Source: JACCZX01 sp963729165
GTDB lineage: Bacteria > Pseudomonadota > Gammaproteobacteria > Burkholderiales > Burkholderiaceae_F
Reading direction: 5' to 3'
Length of the DNA stretch: 64,000 bases
Assembly: GCA_963729165.1 (NCBI GenBank)
Contig: CAVSMM010000003.1
Span: 1-64,000, forward strand
Numbering within the stretch: the first letter of the stretch is position 1; each line of letters opens with the position of its first letter. Shown in pieces: positions 9,781 to 19,696 of this stretch. The translations under genes and the position numbers were made by a program. The notes beneath the pieces were generated by a model. It did not search any database, was not told the DNA's origin, and saw only the letters and a program-made list of their open reading frames with translations.

Positions 9781-10671
9781 CTAAGTCGAAGTCGCAGGAC
9801 GTGCCGCCGCTCCTGTGAACTCCGGTCCCATCACATCCTTCGCCGAGTAGCCGCGATTTATATCGAGTCCCGTGATGCGCCAGTCGTGTACCGGCATCGG
9901 AAACGGATGCACCAGCCGCTCGTATGAGCGCATTGGCCACAGCACGCCAAAGCGGCGTGCGTGCTCGAATGTGTCGACCTCGGCGACCGCGCCGCGCGTG
10001 CGCTCAAAACCTTCGAGCGTGAAACGCATGCGGCGCGTGATGTTGTCTGCGCGATCGATGTACAGAGAGAGGCGGTCGGTTACCGCTTTGCCCAGGCCAG
10101 GTGAGAGCCATACGTTGACCACGTCGCACAGACGATCGTCCACGCGCTCGGTGCCGGCGAGTTGCATCGGCAGGTCTCGATTCGCAAGCCAGAGCGGCCC
10201 CAACAGGAACAACGCATAGCCTTCTGCGACCAGCGCCGCGGTGTCTTGCGCCGCTGGGTTGCTGCTGAGGACGCCGTTGAACCATACCGCGACTTCACCC
10301 GCTTCGTTAGATGACGTGCGACCGCGGCGCCATGAAACCTGCTTGCGTCCAAGCGGACCGGTGTAGGCCTGCGCTACCACGCCGGCCATCGGCATCAAGC
10401 GCTCCTCCGAGTTGCCGCGAAAGCCCGCGTCGACCAGCTCGGGCTGAATGCGATTGATCAGCGGACGCCACTCGCCGCTGTAGCTGACATTGATATCCGT
10501 CAGTGCGCGATAGGCAGCGAGCCCATGCGCCTCGGCGCTGTCCTGCAGTCGCTTCGCTGCAGCGGAATCGCCGGGCGGTCGTGCAAGCAGCGGCAGCGGT
10601 GTGCTGCATCCGGCGAACAAAGGCAGGAGAGCGAGTCCGAGCGCGGCGCGGCGAGTCAGGAGGTAGGTCAT
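9781..10671 (-). CDS. Lipoprotein of unknown function, twin-Arg/lipobox signal
   Basis: 296 residues. I chose the start at 10671 because it opens MTYLLTRRAALGLALLPLFAGC, a signal with two Arg at 7-8 and a lipobox Cys at 22. The open frame continues upstream to 10953, but that part encodes a katG fragment and is not a natural extension. The body has many short beta-strand-like segments (VAVWFNGVLSS, CDVVNVWLSPGLGKAV, ITRRMRFTLEGF), reminiscent of LolA/LppX-type lipid-binding folds, although that is only an impression. Probably anchored in the outer or inner membrane facing the periplasm. It is convergent with the exported protein gene at 8627. Confidence 0.65.
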   Translation of the reverse strand: MTYLLTRRAALGLALLPLFAGCSTPLPLLARPPGDSAAAKRLQDSAEAHGLAAYRALTDINVSYSGEWRPLINRIQPELVDAGFRGNSEERLMPMAGVVAQAYTGPLGRKQVSWRRGRTSSNEAGEVAVWFNGVLSSNPAAQDTAALVAEGYALFLLGPLWLANRDLPMQLAGTERVDDRLCDVVNVWLSPGLGKAVTDRLSLYIDRADNITRRMRFTLEGFERTRGAVAEVDTFEHARRFGVLWPMRSYERLVHPFPMPVHDWRITGLDINRGYSAKDVMGPEFTGAAARPATST

Positions 10672-10953
10672 TGGCGCAGATCGAACGGACCGTAGTGGCC
10701 GAAGTCGGCTGGCCACCAGTCCTGCGAATCGGTCATCAGCGCGTGCAGGTCTATCTTCAGCGCCTCTAGGTCGAGGCTCTCGAAAGCCTTTGCATAGTCG
10801 AAGTCGGCATCCATCGGATCGGACTTCGAAGAGTGTTGAGCGAGCAAGATCCAGCCGCAGCTGGTTCGGCCACCAGTCGCGGTTGGTGGCGCCGCCACCG
10901 GCGGTCTGATGAAAGGGGCACTTGGCTTCGGTGGGGAGCGCGGGATCGTCCAT
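10668..10953 (-). pseudogene. katG: katG (catalase-peroxidase) 5' remnant
   Basis: CAT at 10951-10953 starts MDDPALPTEAKCPFHQTAGG and continues TNRDWWPNQLRLDL. After a one-base shift near 10842 it reads HSSKSDPMDADFDYAKAF and ALMTDSQDWWPADFGHYGP. This is the N-terminal segment of KatG up to just before the distal heme-pocket Arg/Trp/His block (RMAWH). The match stops abruptly at HYGP, where the sequence changes to DLRQ and a stop at 10668. About 94 of some 730 residues remain, with no heme-binding residues. The break falls on the start codon of the lipoprotein gene, suggesting a deletion junction. Confidence 0.8.
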
Positions 10954-11085
10954 TGGCCTGATTTATCATGTGGTGAAGGCGATGAGCTTCCGCTATCACG
11001 CACAGCAAAGCCAGTCGGCTTTCTCAATCGCGGAGATAGGGAAAAACTGGAACGCCGGTTATCTAGCTGACGACTAGCGGCGGAC

Positions 11086-13422
11086 TTATCGATTCTCGAG
11101 CCGCCCGTAGTCGAAGATGCCCGCTTCGACCGGCGCCCACGCGGCGTACGCATCCATCAGTTCATCGCTCGTAGCCCAGAAGCGTGGGTTGGTGCGGCGA
11201 ACCGCGTAGCGATCGGCGAGCTTGCGGTAATCGTCTTCCGACGCCAGCGATCCGATTGCATTCGCGAGCGCAGGCAGGTCCGCTGCCTTGACGCTGAAAA
11301 TTGCGTTCGGATACGCGCCGAGGAATCCCGGTACGACCGTTTGCGTGTTTTCCGCCGGCAGCACTTCCTCCGTGAACAGGTGCGCAACATTCTTGTGCGC
11401 GGTATTGCGCAAGACACTGAAGTACTGCGGAGCGGCGCTCGGCTGCTCGACGCGCAGGAACACGACCTCGGGCATCCATGCGAGGCTCGCGCCGCGCACG
11501 TTCGACAGCGCCTGCAAGTTGCGCCTCAGTGCGGGATCCGCCACCGATGCAAGTTCGTATCGCTTCGCCGCGGCCGGCGCCACTCGCGCGCTCAGCATTT
11601 CGTAGAGCTCGCGTTGTGGATCGTTGGTCCGGTACGTGATGCCGCTCGGTCGGTTGAAGTGCGCGTCGCGGCCGTAGACGAAGTCGGTCACGTCTTTCGG
11701 CGCGCCGCGATACCAGTATTCGGCCGTCGGGCGTCGAGCTTTCTCCGGCAACAGCACGAGGAAATTGAACTCGCCTTCCATGCGCAGGAAGTCCATGTAG
11801 AGGCGGCTGTTCAACTGATGCCCGGCGTTGCCGTAGACGTCGTAACCCGCGACGAGCAGGTAGTAGATCCGCTCAAACAGCGGATAGCCGATGACCCACG
11901 CCGTCTTCGGCTGATCGCCGACCAGACCCTTGACCACCGACGAACTGTCGAAATGCCGGAACACGGTCAACGCTGCGTTGGGATTGTTGCCGTCGCCGCT
12001 CCAGATCGTCGAGAGATCGTCCTTGCGCGCCACTGCGTTGCGTTCGAGCCACTCGCTTTTCGCCCGCAGGTAGTGTGCTTCGAGTTTCGAGAACTCGAGC
12101 CAGGGGATCAGCACCAGCGAGTTGCTGCCCCATTCGGCGGGCAGCCGAAGGTTGCTGGTTTCACGCGCAAGCAGTTCGCCGACCATCGCATCGCCGCCCA
12201 CCTTCGGATCGACGAAGAAGACCCAGAAGCGGTCTTCGATGACATCGAGTGCGAGCTGGCCGCGGCACACCGGGCCCTTGATGAAGTTCATCACGAAGTA
12301 TTCGGCTTCATCGAGCATGAAGCGGTAACGGCCGTCGAGCGGCAAGTCACGAAATGCCGCGATCGGATTGGATGCGATGTCGGCGTCGTACGACGGCAGC
12401 GCAGTCACCGTGTACGCAGGATCGAGAAACCAGCCACGGTACTTCGCCATGCGTGCCGCGCTGAGCGCATACGGCATGTGCGTCTTTGCGAGAAGCGCTT
12501 CGCGTTCGGGCTCGAGTCGGTAGAAAAAGCGCGCGACGCCGGGGTCATCGTACGGGCGACGCGTGGCGATGGGCACGATCGGCTGGCCGCTCGGGGTGGT
12601 GGAGCGGACGATTCGAAATGAGCGACGCTGCGAATCGGTTTCGAAGTACAGATGACCGAGATACAGGTGCTCGTACAGGTAACGGCTCATCAGCCGCTCC
12701 TTGTTCGATTCGCCGTTAAGAAATGCTTCCCAGACCTGAATTTGTTGCTGCACGCTGGCCGGCAACGGCTCATAGCCTTCGAAAGGCGCACCGGCTGCGA
12801 TCCAGCGGGTGATCGTCGAGAACTCGCGTTCGTCGAGGCCGGGCAAACCGTACGGCATGCCGGCCATTGGATTTTTTTGAGCGAAGGCATCGAACTGTTC
12901 GATGCGTGGACACGTCGAGGCGCCGTCCGGCGACAAGTCGAACGCATTGGAAAGCAGCGGCGAAGCCGGTAGCGGGTGATCGCGCTTCAGGGCGAGCGAG
13001 CGATACAGAACGCTCGCGGCCAGGTTGATTTGCGAGGTTTGCGTCCTCTCGTTCAACACTGAAGAAAAACCATGCTGCCGCCACTGCGAAGGCAGCTGCG
13101 CATCAACGAACAAGCGCGTGGTCGGCGCTTCAAGCAGGCGCGCGGCGTCATAGACCAGCTGCTGACTGCTTCCACGCGCGATGCCCTCCCAGGCGCCGAG
13201 CTTCAGCTGGCAGGGTGAGTCGTAGCAGCCATGGCACACGACGCAGCGCCGTTCGAGGATGGGCTGCACGTCTTTGCGATACGACATTCCTGCGACGGGC
13301 TGCATCGGAGCATCGAAGCGCGTCGGGTCAGGTTGCCCGTAACGCTGATCAAACTCACGCACGGCGACCGTCGCGCAGCCGGCAACTGCGATGATCGCAA
13401 CAAGTGCAGTGAGAGATCGCAT
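11086..13422 (-). CDS. cti: Fatty acid cis/trans isomerase
   Basis: An intact 778-residue periplasmic heme protein that converts cis-unsaturated membrane fatty acids to trans under solvent or heat stress. I place the start at 13422, behind GAGG spaced 5 bases. It gives a short signal with lipobox VAGC (Cys 16); the upstream ATG at 13470 lacks a signal. The cytochrome c-type heme motif CVVCH is at residues 60-64 and is followed by further Cys (GCYDSPC). Long conserved blocks such as YRGWFLDPAY and CRGQLALDVIEDRFWVFF match the Cti family. It lies 64 bases downstream of the efflux outer membrane gene, on the same strand. Confidence 0.9.
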   Translation of the reverse strand: MRSLTALVAIIAVAGCATVAVREFDQRYGQPDPTRFDAPMQPVAGMSYRKDVQPILERRCVVCHGCYDSPCQLKLGAWEGIARGSSQQLVYDAARLLEAPTTRLFVDAQLPSQWRQHGFSSVLNERTQTSQINLAASVLYRSLALKRDHPLPASPLLSNAFDLSPDGASTCPRIEQFDAFAQKNPMAGMPYGLPGLDEREFSTITRWIAAGAPFEGYEPLPASVQQQIQVWEAFLNGESNKERLMSRYLYEHLYLGHLYFETDSQRRSFRIVRSTTPSGQPIVPIATRRPYDDPGVARFFYRLEPEREALLAKTHMPYALSAARMAKYRGWFLDPAYTVTALPSYDADIASNPIAAFRDLPLDGRYRFMLDEAEYFVMNFIKGPVCRGQLALDVIEDRFWVFFVDPKVGGDAMVGELLARETSNLRLPAEWGSNSLVLIPWLEFSKLEAHYLRAKSEWLERNAVARKDDLSTIWSGDGNNPNAALTVFRHFDSSSVVKGLVGDQPKTAWVIGYPLFERIYYLLVAGYDVYGNAGHQLNSRLYMDFLRMEGEFNFLVLLPEKARRPTAEYWYRGAPKDVTDFVYGRDAHFNRPSGITYRTNDPQRELYEMLSARVAPAAAKRYELASVADPALRRNLQALSNVRGASLAWMPEVVFLRVEQPSAAPQYFSVLRNTAHKNVAHLFTEEVLPAENTQTVVPGFLGAYPNAIFSVKAADLPALANAIGSLASEDDYRKLADRYAVRRTNPRFWATSDELMDAYAAWAPVEAGIFDYGRLENR

Positions 13423-13486
13423 GGAACCTCGGAGCGGAGGACCATGATGGTAGCGAAGCTTGCGATGCAAGCCTCGCGCGCAAGAG

Positions 13487-14903
13487 TTACCGGGCTATTT
13501 CGGCTGTTGCTTCCGGTGCCGACCAGCCACCACCGAGCGCTTTGAACAGATCGATCGACGCAGTCAGCCGCTCGAGTCGAGACTGCGCCAGCTGATCCTG
13601 TGCCGAGAACAGACTGCGCTGCGCGTCGAGCACTGCGAGCAGATCGCCTGCGCCTTCGCGGTAACGGATCTCGGCGAGCCGCAATGAACGTTGTGCTTGC
13701 TCGACCGTTTGCTGTTGCGCGTCTTCAAGCCGCGCCCCGCGGTCGGCGTTGCCGAGCGCGTCATCGACTTCTTTCAACGAAGTGCGCACCGCGCTGGCGT
13801 ACGTCTCGACCAGGATGCGCCGCTGCGATTGCTCGATTCCCACTTGCGCGCGCCTCTGGCCGCCGTCGAACAACGTTTGTGCGAGCGACAGTCCGATTGA
13901 GATCGCATTGGTCGGATTGGCAAGGCTCATCAGCGCTGAGGTTGCGAGCCCGGCCGATGTCGACAGCGAAATGCTCGGCAGCAATGCTGCTCGTGCAGCG
14001 GCGACGTTTGCATCGGCGGCAGCGAGTTGTGCTTCGGCTGCGGCGAGATCGGGGCGGCGCGTCAGCAGCTCGGAGGGCAACCCGGCGCCGACGGTGGGGA
14101 CGCGCAGCTCTTCGAAGTTGTCTTCTGCCACACCGAAGCCTTGCGGCACGCGGCCGATCAGCAGCGCGAGCGCGGAGACGGTCTGGCGCTCGGCGACTTC
14201 GAGCGGAATCAACTGCGTGCGCACGTTCAGCACCGCGGTAGTTTGTTGCGAAAGATCGAGCTGCGTCGCCACGCCGTTGCGATAGCGCGCGTCGACGACC
14301 TTCAGCACGCGCTCTGCAGTGGCGAGGCTCTCGCGCCCGATATCGAGCCGCTCGCGGGTGGCGAGCAATTGAAAGTAGGTCGCGGCGACACCGCTCGTCA
14401 GCGTCAGCCGCACGGTCTCGGCGTCGAAGCGGCTGATGTTCAACGCCTGCTCTTGCGCCTGAATGCCAGCGGCGAGTCGGCCCCACAGGTCGATCTCGTA
14501 GCTCATCGCGATCGATACGCTGGTGCCGCGGCGCGTGCTGGCATCGGTGCCGGGGCTGTCGCTGCGGTTGGATGATTGGCCGGCGCTGAGGCCGATGCTC
14601 GGCAGCAGTGACGCATTCGCCTGACGCAGTGCGAGCTCGGCTTGCGTGATGCGCTCGGCGGCGATGCGAATGTCGGAGCTGCCGGCGAGGGCCTCTTCGA
14701 TCAGCGAGGTCAGCTGTGGCGAGCCGAAGCTCGTCCACCAGTCGGCGGAGAGCTGGCTCGATGCTGCCGCTTGCGATCGGCGCCGACGCTTCGGTGAACG
14801 CCTGCGGCATGTCGATCTGCACGCGCGTCTTCGGCTCGGTGACTGCGCAGCCTGCGAGGGCAATGGCGAGTGCGACGGAGAGCGGCTTCAGGTTCGTTTT
14901 CAT
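13487..14903 (-). CDS. Outer membrane efflux lipoprotein, NodT/OprM-TolC family (one frameshift)
   Basis: Outer-membrane channel of a tripartite exporter, about 471 residues. The start at 14903 gives a lipoprotein signal (ALAIALAGCAV). A single shift near 14750 switches to the frame holding WWTSFGSPQLTSLIEEAL and the two long helical OEP repeats, with the NodT motifs LPSIGLSAG, VPTVGAGLPSELLTRRPDLAAAE and LFDGGQRRAQV. It directly follows macB (4 bases), so the operon reads macA, macB, channel. Without the shift the N-terminal lipidation signal would be lost. Confidence 0.88.
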
Positions 14904-14906
14904 TGA

Positions 14907-16845
14907 TTACTCCGACGCGAGCGCGACCACCGGGTCGAGCTTCGCGGCCTTGTTGGCCGGCAGCCAGCCGAACACGAGTCCGGTGGCGAATGCGCAGCCG
15001 AATGCGAGCAGCACCGGCGCGAGCGAGAACTGCACCTGCGTGCCGAGCGCATCGACGACGGCGGCGGTGCCGAGGCCCAGCACGACGCCGATCGCGCCGC
15101 CGACAGCGGATACGACCAGCGCTTCGATCAGAAACTGCTGCAGGATGTTGCGCGTGCGCGCGCCGGTCGCCATCCGGATGCCGATCTCGCGCGTGCGCTC
15201 GGTGACGCTGACCAGCATGATGTTCATCACGCCGATGCCGCCCACCAGCAGCGAGATCGCGGCGATCGAGCCGAGCAGGATCGTCATCGTGTTCTGCGTT
15301 TCGGTGGCGGTGTCGATGATCGACGCCATGTTGCGGATCTGAAAGTCGACGATGCCGTGGCGCTGCGCGAGCAGCGCTTCGACTGCGGCTTGCGTTTCGT
15401 CGATGCGCTCGACGTCTTCGACCGCGATCGTCACGTTGCGCAGGAAGCGCTGGCCCGAAAGCCGCAGCTGGCTGGTGGCGTACGGCACCAGCACGACATC
15501 GTCCTGGTCCTGCCCGGTCGGCGATGCGCCGCGCGGCGCCATCACGCCGATCACCTGAAACATCAGGTTGTTGACCAGCACGAACTGGCCGAGCGGCTCT
15601 TCGCCGTTCTGCGAACAGCGCCTTGGCGACGGTCTGCCCGAGCACAGCGACGGTGGCGTAGTCGCGCTCGTCTTCTTCGCTGAAGAACACGCCGCGCGCG
15701 ACTTTCCATTGGCGCGCCAGCGGAAACTTGGCCGAGGTGCCGGTCACCTGGCTCGAGTAGTCGGCGCCGCCGAAGCGCAACGTGGCGGTGCTGCTCTGTT
15801 CGGGAATCGCCGCCAGCACGTTGGGCACTTCGCGGTCGATCGCCTGCACGTCGGCGAGCACCAACGTCGCGGTGTTCTGAAAGCCGCGCTGGTTCGGCGC
15901 ACCGGGGCGCACCAGCAGCAGGTTCGAGCCCATCGCGCTGATGCGATCGATCACCGCCTGCTTGGCGCCGTCGCCGATCGCGAGCATCGCGATCACCGAG
16001 GCGACGCCGATCACGATGCCGAGCAACGTCAGCACCGATCTGAATACGTTGGCACGCAGCGCGCGCAGCGCGGTCTTCGTGGCTTCGGCGACATCGGCGC
16101 CGTGCGAGATGCGGCCGCGGCGCGGCTGCCATGCGTCGGCGGCGTTGTGGTTGGCGGGCGGCTGCGGGCCGGGGTCGGCGACGATGCGGCCGTCCTTGAT
16201 CTCGATCACGCGCGGTGCGTGCTCGGCGACTTCGCGCGCGTGCGTGATCAGGATCACCGTGTGACCTTGCGCGTTGAGATCCTTCAGCTTCTGCATCACG
16301 TCGGCGCCGCTCTTGCTGTCGAGCGCGCCGGTCGGCTCGTCGGCGAGGATCACGCGGCCGCCGTTCATCAGCGCGCGTGCGATCGAGACGCGCTGCTGCT
16401 GTCCGCCCGACAGTTGATTCGGCCGATGATGCGATCGGTCTGCGAGGCCGAGCATGCCAAGCAACTCGCCCGCGCGCGCATGACGCTCGGCGGGCGACAG
16501 GCCGGCATAGACCGCGGGCATCTCGACGTTGTCGGTTGCGGAACCGGTCGCGATCAGGTTGTAGCTCTGGAACACGAAGCCGAACGATTCGCGGCGCAGC
16601 TCGGCGAGCTGATCGCGGTCGAGCGTCGACACGTCGCGGCCCATGAACTTGTAGCTGCCCTCGGTCGGACGATCGAGGCAGCCGAGGATGTTCATCAGCG
16701 TGCTCTTGCCCGAGCCCGATGCGCCCATGATCGCGACCAGCTCGCCGGGGTTGATCGCGAGATCGATGCCGTGCAGAACTTCGACTGCGAGATCGCCGTT
16801 GACGTAGGTCTTGGTGACGCCGCGCAGGTCGATCAGCGGTGTCGT
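14907..16845 (-). CDS. macB: MacB-type ABC exporter (ATPase-permease; one frameshift, apparent ACG start)
   Basis: Fusion of an N-terminal ABC ATPase and a C-terminal four-helix MacB/FtsX-type permease, about 645 residues. ATPase motifs are Walker A GASGSGKST, signature LSGGQQQRVSIARAL and Walker B VILADEPTGALDS. The permease has GIVIGVASVIAML, a large periplasmic loop and a terminal FtsX block (LLVGGIGVMNIMLVSVTERTREIG). A single shift near 15600 lies in the periplasmic loop. At the expected start (TPLIDLRGVTKTYVNGD) the codon is ACG at 16845-16843 where ATG is expected, and no in-frame ATG exists upstream. It overlaps the macA stop by 13 bases. Confidence 0.88.
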
Positions 16846-18349
16846 GTCGCGCGCGGGTGTTGTGCGTTTTGCTGCGGCAGGGAATCGCGACGGCGCAGAG
16901 AAAGCGCGACGAGCTGTCGGGAGTCATCGCTTGGAGGCTCCACCGGTCCAAGTGCGCCGGTTGCGCCCGGCGGGCCGAACGCGGGTGTTGCGCCCTTGGT
17001 TTGCGCGCGGTGCGAGGCGCTTCCGGGACCTTCACGCCGACGACGATGCGCTCGCCTTCGTTCAGGCCGGAGAGGATTTCGGCGTTGACGCGGCTCGCGA
17101 CGCCGACGGTGACTTCGCGCTCGACGGTGGTTGCGCTGTCAGCGGCGGTGGCGACTTTGACGATCGCGCGGCGTGGTGTGGTCGATGTTGTGCCGGCTGA
17201 TGCCTCGCGGCGCGCTCCGCGCTGGCGGTCGCCGCGTGGTCTGTCGGTGGACTGTTCGCTGCTCTTTGCAGGAGCGCTCGCCGATTTCGGCGCGGAATCG
17301 GGCACATCATCCAACGGCGCGGCTGCGGCTGTTTGCGCGCGCTGCGGACGTTGATACGTCAGCGCCGCAACCGGCACCGTCAACACATCGCGCGCTTCGG
17401 CGACGACGAAGAACACCTGCGCCGTCATCTGCGGCATCAGCACTTTGTTCGGGTTCGGCACGTCGAACAGCGCGTTGTAGAGCACGACGTTGTTGGTGAC
17501 GGTCGGCGTCGGCTCGATCTTGCGCAGCTGGCCGTAGAAGCGCCGGCCCGGACTGCCGAGCGTCGTGAAGTAGCTCGACATGCCATTGCGCAGCTTGGCG
17601 ACGTCGGCTTCGCCGACTTGCGTCTGCACCGTCATCGTCGACAGATCGGCGATGCGCAGCAATGTCGGCGCCGACTGATTGGTGTTCAGCGTCTGGCCCT
17701 GGCGCGCGGTGATGCTGATCACCGTGCCGGACATCGGCGCGTAGATCTTGGTGAACTTCAGGTTCGCTTCCTCGACGCGCATGCTGGCCTGTTGCTGTTG
17801 CATCTGCGCCTTCAGCGTATTGATCTGCGTGGCGGCGGCGCGCACCGCGGTCTCGGCGTTCTGCACCTGCTCGGTGGTGGTCGCCTCTTCGGCCATCAAG
17901 TTCTTCTGCCGCTGCAGATCGCGCTCGGCCTTCTCGAGATTGACCTGGCGCTCGACCAGCGTCGCCTGCTGCGCGCGCAGCGACGCACGGTTGGCGTCGA
18001 CGCGCGCGGCCGATTGCTCGGCGTCGATCTCCGCCAGCAGCTGGCCTTCTTTGACTTCGGTGCCGACTTCGACGTGCAGCTTCTTCAACTGCCCCGACAC
18101 CTGCGCGCCGACGTCGACATAGTCGCGCGGCTGCAGCGAGCCGGTCGCGCCGACCAGGTCTTCGATGTCTCCGCGCTGGACGGTCGAGAAGATCAGTTCA
18201 TCGGACTTCTTGGCGCCGGCGCCCCACGCTTTCCATGCCCACCATCCGCCACCGGCGAGGACGAGCGCGAGCAACACGAAGGTCCATGGACGCATCAATG
18301 ATCGAAAACGCGACACGAGTAGGTTCATCTTGTTTGTGCTGGTAGGCAT
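16833..18349 (-). CDS. macA: MacA-type periplasmic adaptor (RND/ABC membrane fusion protein; one frameshift)
   Basis: Links MacB to the outer membrane channel. One N-terminal membrane segment (WTFVLLALVLAGGGWWAW) precedes lipoyl half-motifs (GSLQPRDYVDVGAQVSGQ and MSGTVISITARQGQTL) flanking a long coiled-coil hairpin rich in Gln/Ala. The C-terminus holds beta-barrel and membrane-proximal domains, with an Ala/Pro/Ser-rich insert near residues 345-400. The start is either 18349 or the ATG at 18328. A shift near 17010 moves the end from an unnatural Arg-rich frame to a Gly/Pro-rich tail ending at the TGA at 16835-16833. First gene of the operon. Confidence 0.87.
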
Positions 18350-18489
18350 GCGTCGTCAACGCGCGAGATTGCACGTCAGATGGCGGCGGTCGCCGCCAGT
18401 TAGGCAGGGAATGGAAACAAGATGTGTCGGCCAGCGGGGTCGCAGCACTGGTGGGTGTGAGACGCCGCGCTATTGCGTCGGAGGTCCGG

Positions 18490-18523
18490 ATATGCATAGA
18501 AAATGGTAAATTTCTATGCATAT
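18490..18523. promoter_or_regulatory. Perfect 13-bp inverted repeat, probable operator upstream of fic
   Basis: Arms ATATGCATAGAAA (18490-18502) and TTTCTATGCATAT (18511-18523) are exact reverse complements separated by 8 bases, 20 bases before the fic start. The AT-rich arms stand out in GC-rich surroundings. Because it sits between divergent macA and fic, it could control either gene. The Fic protein has a C-terminal winged-helix-like region and may bind it, which is inference. Confidence 0.6.
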
Positions 18524-18543
18524 CGCTGGGAAACACATAGTAA

Positions 18544-19689
18544 ATGGCTACTTTTGCAGTCCCAACCGCTTCGCTACACCCGGCCACGCTCCTGGGCTTG
18601 GGCCGGATATCGGCGAGGGACTTCGAATCGCCCGATGTACTAAAGAAGGCCGCTACTGCTAGCCGACATCTTGCCGAGTTGAAGGGAGTTGCCTCTTCGA
18701 TTCCGAATCAAAGCATTTTGATCAATACCATTGCGTTGCAAGAAGCGAAAGACAGTTCTGCGATCGAAAACATTGTCACGACGCATGACGAGCTGTTTCG
18801 CGGCGACACCTATCCAGAACTCTTCGCTTCGCCGGCCGCCAAGGAGGTGCGCGATTACGTTCGGGCGCTGCAAGTCGGAAATGATCTCGTCAAGAAGACG
18901 GGGCTGCTCACTGCCAATCACATTATTCAAATACAGGCGACGCTGGAGCACAACGAGGCGGGGTTTCGCAAGTTGCCCGGTACTGCGTTAAAGAACAACG
19001 CCGGTGAGGTGGTCTATACGCCGCCGCAGGATCCTGCAGCGATCGTAGAGTTGATGCGCGACGTGGAGCGATTCATCAACGATGACGAAGCGTTCGATGC
19101 TGACCCTCTCATCAAGATGGCCTTGCTTCATCATCAGTTCGAAAGTATTCACCCGTTTTACGATGGCAACGGCCGCACCGGTCGAATTCTGAATGTGCTC
19201 TATCTAGTACAGAAAGGGCTGCTTGAAGCGCCTGTCCTTTATCTGTCGCGACACATCGTGCGAACGAAGTCTGATTACTACGGCCTGTTGCAAGCCGTTC
19301 GAGAGCAAAGAGATTCCGTCGAGATTTGGCAACAATGGGTTCTGTACATGCTCACGGCCGTTGAACTCACCGCGCAGCAGGCAATTGGCACCGTTACCGA
19401 GATCAAGGCGGCTTTGCTCGACTACAAGCACCGCATCCGCGAAGGCTTCAAGTTCTACAGCCAGGATTTGATCAACAATCTATTCGCTCATCCGTATACC
19501 AAGATTGAATTTGTCGAGCGCGAATTGGACGTTTCACGGCTAACGGCAACGAAGTATCTGGATGCGCTGGCCTCGGAAGGCTTTGTTAGAAAGCTGAAAG
19601 TCGGGCGCTCAAATTATTACGTCAACGTCGCATTGAATTCGATCCTGACTCGAAGAGAATTGATCGAAGGCGCAGAGAGCCGAGGCTGA
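18544..19689 (+). CDS. fic: Fic family protein (AMP-transferase) with internal inhibitory motif
   Basis: An intact 381-residue, SoFic-like Fic enzyme that transfers AMP to hydroxyl side chains of target proteins. The catalytic motif HPFYDGNGRTGR is at residues 203-214, complete with His and the phosphate-binding Gly-Asn-Gly-Arg. The class II inhibitory helix motif SSAIEN (S/TxxxE) is at 71-76, so activity is self-restrained by its Glu. The last 80 residues (YTKIEFVERELDVSRLTATKYLDAL) look like a winged helix-turn-helix. A palindrome lies just upstream and a cation/proton antiporter gene begins 8 bases downstream. Lower GC than the neighbours suggests recent acquisition. Confidence 0.92.
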   Translation: MATFAVPTASLHPATLLGLGRISARDFESPDVLKKAATASRHLAELKGVASSIPNQSILINTIALQEAKDSSAIENIVTTHDELFRGDTYPELFASPAAKEVRDYVRALQVGNDLVKKTGLLTANHIIQIQATLEHNEAGFRKLPGTALKNNAGEVVYTPPQDPAAIVELMRDVERFINDDEAFDADPLIKMALLHHQFESIHPFYDGNGRTGRILNVLYLVQKGLLEAPVLYLSRHIVRTKSDYYGLLQAVREQRDSVEIWQQWVLYMLTAVELTAQQAIGTVTEIKAALLDYKHRIREGFKFYSQDLINNLFAHPYTKIEFVERELDVSRLTATKYLDALASEGFVRKLKVGRSNYYVNVALNSILTRRELIEGAESRG

Positions 19690-19696
19690 CACAACC

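Noticed and set aside
11341..12621. 426-codon plus-strand frame
   Set aside because: Antisense of cti, with composition typical of a GC-rich shadow frame.
15563..18349. 928-codon fused frame joining macA to macB region
   Set aside because: The second half is Arg-rich antiphase of macB; macA ends by frameshift near 17010.
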